From: Microbacterium helvum | GTDB lineage: Bacteria; Actinomycetota; Actinomycetes; Actinomycetales; Microbacteriaceae | Length of the DNA stretch: 64,000 nt | NCBI RefSeq assembly: GCF_014779795.1 | Contig: NZ_JACXZS010000013.1 | Span: 1-64,000, forward strand | Direction: 5' to 3' | Part shown: positions 59,962 through 64,000 of the stretch, piece after piece | Layout: each line of letters opens with the position of its first letter | Numbering within the stretch: the first letter of the stretch is position 1 | Position numbers and translations under genes: made by a program | Notes under the pieces: model-generated | Told to the model about the DNA's origin: nothing | Seen by the model: the letters and a program-made list of their open reading frames with translations, nothing else | Database searches by the model: none

Positions 59962-61046
59962 TCGCCACTGCCCCCACCCTCGACAGCCGCATCGCAGCGT
60001 TCGCCGCCGCCGTGCGAGCCCAGCTCGCCGACCTTCCGGCTGACGACGTCGACGACCTTGTCGACGGTCTCGCGGCCGACCTCGCCGAGCAGGCTTCCGA
60101 GGTCGAAGCGTTCGAGCTTCCCGACCCCGTCGCCTACGCGGCAGAGCTGCGATCCGCCGCGGGTCTTCCCGAGCGAGTGGATGCCGCCGCCCGTCGTCCG
60201 TCCGTGTGGTCGAGGATGCGGGGGCTCGGAGCCGACGCCGTTCGCGGCATCCGTTCGTCCGCGGCGGGTGCATGGCTGGTCGACCTCCTCGTCGCTCTGC
60301 GCCCGGTGTGGTGGATCGCCAGGGGCTGGGTGCTGTACGCGTTGATCGCGCCGCTGCTCGGGATCTGGAGCGGGATCGTCGGCTTTCCGTGGCAGAGCAC
60401 CTGGGGATGGGTGCTGCTCGCGGCGCTGGTGCTGCTGAGCATCCAGTGGGGGCGCGGGCGCTGGGCCCCGGTCGTGTGGCTGCGGGTCGTGCGCACGGTC
60501 GTCAGCGTCGTGACCGCGATCGCGCTGCCCTTCGTGGCCGCGGGCGCGGTTGCCTCGATACAGGCGATGATCTCGTACACGCGCAACGTCGCGAGCTCGG
60601 GCGACGCCTACACGCCCGGCCTGGCCGTCGACGGCATGCGGGTCCGCAACATCTTCGCGTACGACGCCGACGGCAACCCGATCCCGGCCGTGCAGCTGTT
60701 CGACCAGGATGGCCGGCCCCTGGCCACCGTGGGTGTGGAGGGGCAGCGCGCGGACTGGCCGGTCGATTACTACTTCGACGGCGGCGGCGGTCCGGTGCCA
60801 GTGGCGGTCACCGTTCCCGGTCGCGGCTCGGTCTGGAACATCTATCCGCTGAACGAGGCCCCGGCATCGTACGGCGGCGTGGTCTCACCGACCGACGCGG
60901 TGACACCGGCGTTCCCCTTCGCGACCGCGTCCGCGGTGCCGCAGACCGCTGTGCCGGAGCCGAGCCCGACCCCGACCGACGCCGTGACACCGCCGGCCGA
61001 GCAGGGTGTCACGTCCGACAGCGCGGCGAGCGGAGCCGAGGGATGA
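59958..61046 (+). CDS. Membrane protein with DUF1700-like N-terminus, partner of PadR
   Basis: 362 residues. The N-terminal 70 residues (VRAQLADLPADDVDDLVDGLAADL) resemble the cytoplasmic DUF1700/HAAS helical part of PadR-linked proteins. Four membrane helices follow, then an extracellular beta-rich region (GDAYTPGLAVDGMRVRNIFAYD) and a Pro/Thr-rich tail. It probably senses or modulates the envelope together with the PadR protein. GTG start overlapping the PadR stop. Confidence 0.75.
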   Translation: MIATAPTLDSRIAAFAAAVRAQLADLPADDVDDLVDGLAADLAEQASEVEAFELPDPVAYAAELRSAAGLPERVDAAARRPSVWSRMRGLGADAVRGIRSSAAGAWLVDLLVALRPVWWIARGWVLYALIAPLLGIWSGIVGFPWQSTWGWVLLAALVLLSIQWGRGRWAPVVWLRVVRTVVSVVTAIALPFVAAGAVASIQAMISYTRNVASSGDAYTPGLAVDGMRVRNIFAYDADGNPIPAVQLFDQDGRPLATVGVEGQRADWPVDYYFDGGGGPVPVAVTVPGRGSVWNIYPLNEAPASYGGVVSPTDAVTPAFPFATASAVPQTAVPEPSPTPTDAVTPPAEQGVTSDSAASGAEG

Positions 61047-61195
61047 TCGCGGGGACGGATGCCGCAGCCACGGACGCCGCGGCGCAGACCGCCGCGGCGC
61101 CGCTGGAGGCGGCATCCGCTTCTCCCCGCATCGTGAGCATCGACATCACGCACCTCGTCCGCGCGGCTCTCGACGGCATGCCGCCGGGCACCTGA
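61043..61195 (+). CDS. Small 50-residue ORF coupled to the DUF1700-like gene
   Basis: The ATG overlaps the stop of the previous gene (ATGA), with GAGG before it. The product is Ala-rich at first (GTDAAATDAAAQTAAAP) and ends IVSIDITHLVRAALDGMPPG. No family is recognised. Translational coupling is its main support, and composition is only weakly informative. Confidence 0.4.
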   Translation: MIAGTDAAATDAAAQTAAAPLEAASASPRIVSIDITHLVRAALDGMPPGT

Positions 61196-61217
61196 GTCGG
61201 GTGTGCCTGCCGCTGGC

Positions 61218-62870
61218 TCAGCTCGCGCGCCACGCCTCACGGCGTGCCGCCTGCTCGGCGGGGTCGGGCACCGGCAGCGACGCGAGCAGGCGCCTGGTGT
61301 AGTCCTGCTGCGGGTCGCCCAGCACGCGAGACGTCGGCCCCTCTTCGGCGATCACGCCCTGGTGCAGCACCACGACGCGGTGCGCGAGCATGTCGACGAC
61401 GGCGAGGTCGTGCGTGATGAACAGCGTCGCGAACCCGAACTGCTGCTGCAGCTCGCGGAACAGCTCGAGCACACGCGCCTGCACCGAGACGTCCAGCGCG
61501 CTGGTCGGCTCGTCGGCGATCAGCAGCTTCGGGTCGAGCGCCAGCGCACGCGCCAGCGAGGCGCGCTGGCGCTGACCGCCCGACAGCTCGTGCGGAAACC
61601 GGTCGCCGTAGTCGCGCGGCAGCTGCACGGCCTCGAGCAGCTCGTCCACGCGGCCGCGTGCGTCGGCCGGGCTGGACGCCCTGCCGTGCACGACGAGCGG
61701 CTCGGCGACACAGTCGGCGATCGTGAGCAGCGGATTGAAGCTCGTGGCGGGATCCTGGAAGACGAAACCCATCTCGCTGCGGCGCGGGCGGAACTCGCGC
61801 TCCCGCACGCCCTTCATCTCGGTGCCGAGCACCCGCAGCGAGCCGTCGGCGACGGGCGTGAGCCCCGCGATCGCACGGCCGATCGTGGTCTTGCCCGAAC
61901 CGCTCTCGCCCACGAGCCCCAGCACCTCGCCGGGGGCGATCGAGAAGCTGACCCGGTCCACGGCGCGGAACGTCGGCCGCCCGAGTCGCCCCGGGTACTC
62001 GATGACGAGATCGGATGCCGCCACCGCCGGCTCTCCGCCGCCCACCGCCGGGAGGTCCCGGTCGATGATCTCGACGCGCGGCACCGCCGCGAGCAGGCGC
62101 TTGGTGTAGTCGTGCTGCGGAGCGGCGAACAACTCGCGCACCGGCGCGGTCTCGACGATCTCGCCGTCGTACATCACCGCGACGCGGTCGGCGAGGTCGG
62201 CGACCACCCCCATGTTGTGGGTGATCAGCACGATCGCGGTCCCGGTCTCGTCGCGGAGCGTCCGCAGCAGGTCGAGGATCTCGGCCTGCACGGTGACGTC
62301 GAGCGCCGTGGTGGGCTCGTCGGCGAGGATCACCGCGGGCTCCAGCGCGAGCGCCATCGCGATGACGATGCGCTGCTTCTGCCCGCCCGAGAACTGGTGC
62401 GGATAGTCGTTGACCCGCCTCTCCGGATCCGGGATGCCGACACGCCGCAGCATCTCGACGGCCCGGGCCTTCGCCTCCTTCTTGCCGAGGCGTTCGTGGG
62501 CCTGCAGGCCCTCGATCAGCTGCCAGCCGACGGTGAAGACCGGGTTCAGGGCGGTCGAGGGCTCCTGGAAGATCATCGCCGCCTTGGCCCCGCGCAGGCG
62601 GCGCAGGTCGTCATGCGGGATCCCGACGATGTTCTCGCCCTCCAGCAGCACGGTGCCCTGGAGCGTGGCCGTCTCGGGCAGGAGCCCGAGGATCGAGCGG
62701 GCGGTCACGGTCTTGCCGCTGCCGGACTCGCCGACGATGGCGAGCACCTCGCCGCGGCGCACGTCAAGATCCACCCCGCGGACGGCCGCGACGTCGCCGC
62801 CGTCGGTCGAGAACGTGATGCCGAGGTTGCGGATCTCGACCGGCGTCGCGGTCGCCTCGTGGGGGCTCAT
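61218..62870 (-). CDS. Dipeptide/oligopeptide ABC transporter, fused double ATPase (DppD-DppF type)
   Basis: 550 residues with two complete nucleotide-binding domains. First: Walker A GESGSGKT near 43, signature FSGGQKQR, Walker B ILADEPTTALD. Second: GESGSGKT near 320, LSGGQRQR, LIADEPTSALD. Both have the oligopeptide C-terminal motif (APQHDYTKRLL, DPQQDYTRRLL). Normally these are separate genes; fused forms occur in actinobacteria. It drives peptide (or nickel, glutathione) import. The ATG overlaps the stop of the permease. Confidence 0.93.
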   Translation of the reverse strand: MSPHEATATPVEIRNLGITFSTDGGDVAAVRGVDLDVRRGEVLAIVGESGSGKTVTARSILGLLPETATLQGTVLLEGENIVGIPHDDLRRLRGAKAAMIFQEPSTALNPVFTVGWQLIEGLQAHERLGKKEAKARAVEMLRRVGIPDPERRVNDYPHQFSGGQKQRIVIAMALALEPAVILADEPTTALDVTVQAEILDLLRTLRDETGTAIVLITHNMGVVADLADRVAVMYDGEIVETAPVRELFAAPQHDYTKRLLAAVPRVEIIDRDLPAVGGGEPAVAASDLVIEYPGRLGRPTFRAVDRVSFSIAPGEVLGLVGESGSGKTTIGRAIAGLTPVADGSLRVLGTEMKGVREREFRPRRSEMGFVFQDPATSFNPLLTIADCVAEPLVVHGRASSPADARGRVDELLEAVQLPRDYGDRFPHELSGGQRQRASLARALALDPKLLIADEPTSALDVSVQARVLELFRELQQQFGFATLFITHDLAVVDMLAHRVVVLHQGVIAEEGPTSRVLGDPQQDYTRRLLASLPVPDPAEQAARREAWRAS

Positions 62871-63862
62871 TCGACCTCTCCCATGAACTCGCGGCTGGCG
62901 GGCTGCTGCGCGGCCACCGCATCGGCGGGTGTGAGCGTCCTCGACGCGCGGCGGCGGGCGCGAAGGCGCGGGTCGGCCAGGTCGTTGAGGCTCTCGCCGA
63001 TGAGGGTGACGCCGAGCACGACCAGAACGATCGCGACGCCGGGCGGGATCGCGGTCCACCAGATGCCGCTCGTGACGTCGCTGATCGACTTGTTGAGGTC
63101 GTAGCCCCACTCGGCGGCCGCGGTCGGCTCGATGCCGAACCCGAGGAAGCCGAGGGCCGCAAGGGTCAGGATCGCCTCGGACGCGTTGAGCGTGAAGATG
63201 AGCGGCAGCGTGCGCGTCGCGTTGCGGAACACATGGCGGAACATGATGCGCCACGTCGAGGCGCCGGTGACCTTGGCGGACTCGACGAACGCCTCGGACT
63301 TCACGCGCACCGTCTCTGCCCGCACGACCCGGAAGTACTGCGGGATGAACACGACCGTGATCGAGATGGCCGCCGACAGGATGCCGGCCCACAGCCCCGA
63401 CTGTCCGCCGCTGATCGCGATCGACGCGACGATCGCGAGCAGCAGCGTCGGGAACGCGTAGATCGCGTCGGCGATCACGACGAGGGTTCGATCGGCCCAG
63501 CCGCCGAAGTAGCCCGACACGAGACCGAGCAGGATGCCGGCGAAGATCGACAGCACCACGGCGACGACGATCACCAGCAGCGCGGTCTGCGCTCCCCAGA
63601 TCGTGCGCGACAGCACGTCGTACCCGCCGACGGTCGTGCCGAGCCAGTGCTCGGCGCTCGGCGGCTGCTGCGAGCCGAAGTTCTCGCCGTCCGCCGAGAG
63701 CTGGTTGTAGCTGTACGGCGCGATCCACGGCGCGAAGAGCGCCATGACGAGGAAGATCCCGGTGAGCACGAGACCGGCGACGAGCATGCCGCGCTGCAAC
63801 CCGACGCTCTGGCGGAACTGGTGGATGACCGGCAGGCGGTCCACGAGACGAAGGCGGGCCAC
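62867..63862 (-). CDS. Peptide ABC transporter permease (DppC/OppC type)
   Basis: 331 residues. A conserved N-terminal segment (MLVAGLVLTGIFLVMALFAPWIAPY) is followed by HWLGTTVGGYDVLSRTIWGA and a permease domain with five helices. The EAA-like loop is FVESAKVTGASTWRIMFRHVFRN. The GTG start at 63862 is next to the stop of the partial DppB gene. It forms the channel with that partner. Confidence 0.93.
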   Translation of the reverse strand: MARLRLVDRLPVIHQFRQSVGLQRGMLVAGLVLTGIFLVMALFAPWIAPYSYNQLSADGENFGSQQPPSAEHWLGTTVGGYDVLSRTIWGAQTALLVIVVAVVLSIFAGILLGLVSGYFGGWADRTLVVIADAIYAFPTLLLAIVASIAISGGQSGLWAGILSAAISITVVFIPQYFRVVRAETVRVKSEAFVESAKVTGASTWRIMFRHVFRNATRTLPLIFTLNASEAILTLAALGFLGFGIEPTAAAEWGYDLNKSISDVTSGIWWTAIPPGVAIVLVVLGVTLIGESLNDLADPRLRARRRASRTLTPADAVAAQQPASREFMGEVE

Positions 63863-63863
63863 G

Positions 63864-64000
63864 TCAGTACCTCACCCTCGGGTCCACGAAGGCGGCGATG
63901 ACATCGACGATGAAGTTCGTGAACGCCACGATGATCGCCAGCAGCACGACGATGCCCTGCACGGCCACGAAGTCGCGCGCCAGCAGGTACTGCGTCAGCT
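63864..64000 (-). CDS. Peptide ABC transporter permease (DppB type), C-terminal fragment cut by the window edge
   Basis: The last 44 codons are in the window: LTQYLLARDFVAVQGIVVLL, then an FTNFIVDVIAAFVDPRVRY end. IVDVxYAxxDPRVRY is the typical C-terminus of DppB/OppB permeases. The rest of the gene, and likely a substrate-binding protein gene, lies beyond the right edge. Confidence 0.88.
   Translation of the reverse strand, partial: LTQYLLARDFVAVQGIVVLLAIIVAFTNFIVDVIAAFVDPRVRY

Overview
The window reads as a chromosomal segment of a high-GC Gram-positive, most likely Microbacterium or a close relative in Microbacteriaceae. The evidence is the strong G/C bias at third codon positions, the actinobacterial order rpsF-ssb-rpsR-rplI-dnaB on the minus strand, frequent GTG starts, an LAXTG-type wall-sorting signal and many families typical of that group. 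I recognise no rRNA, tRNA or CRISPR array.

Region 1 (1-10781) is a defence island. Its left edge is the end of an IS3-type element that has cut off the front of a metallophosphoesterase gene. A three-gene plus-strand operon follows, encoding an MmeI-like N6-adenine methyltransferase without a visible nuclease motif, an SF2 helicase and a GIY-YIG (T5orf172/MUG113) nuclease. Facing it on the minus strand is a complete type II CBASS operon: CD-NTase, fused E2-E1 (Cap2), JAB protease (Cap3), and a last gene with a DUF6602/PD-(D/E)XK-like nuclease signature that is the probable effector. The island abuts the 3' end of dnaB.

Region 2 (10782-20646) is the replication and ribosome locus. DnaB is interrupted in its P-loop by a 399-residue intein with Ala1 and a Trp-Cys-Thr signature, which marks a class 3 intein. 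Two secreted Val/Thr/Asp-rich surface proteins (one with a 21-unit TDP repeat, a GTP repeat and an LAATG anchor) and an Eis-like acetyltransferase lie between dnaB and rplI.

Region 3 (20647-38611) is ordinary accessory chromosome: an acyl-CoA dehydrogenase, an SGNH hydrolase with a GntR/FCD regulator, an ECF42-type sigma factor with its DGPF partner, a HupE-like protein, a surface phosphatase with a WxL-like tail beside a DUF916-like partner, small lipoproteins and enzymes, and two gene remnants (an MmyB-type regulator tail and a CorA tail).

Region 4 (38663-47960) is an L-fucose utilisation operon on the minus strand: GH29 fucosidase, ABC sugar importer, an unknown 653-residue toroid-like protein, an RraA-like aldolase candidate, an aldo/keto reductase (fucose dehydrogenase candidate) and a fuconolactonase-like amidohydrolase. 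Near-identical TTATCGAT-centred sites lie upstream of the fucosidase, upstream of the sugar-binding protein, and upstream of the distant SGNH-GntR pair. This suggests that the GntR protein at 24549 controls the fucose operon.

Region 5 (48001-64000) holds membrane and lipoproteins, a FusB-like zinc-finger protein, an ABC-2 exporter followed by a two-component system (separated by a duplicated 123-bp palindromic element), an aldehyde dehydrogenase cluster with a GAF-type regulator, a PadR operon, and part of a peptide (Dpp/Opp-type) ABC importer that runs off the right edge. Many intergenic hairpins throughout share GGATGCC/GGCATCC arms.
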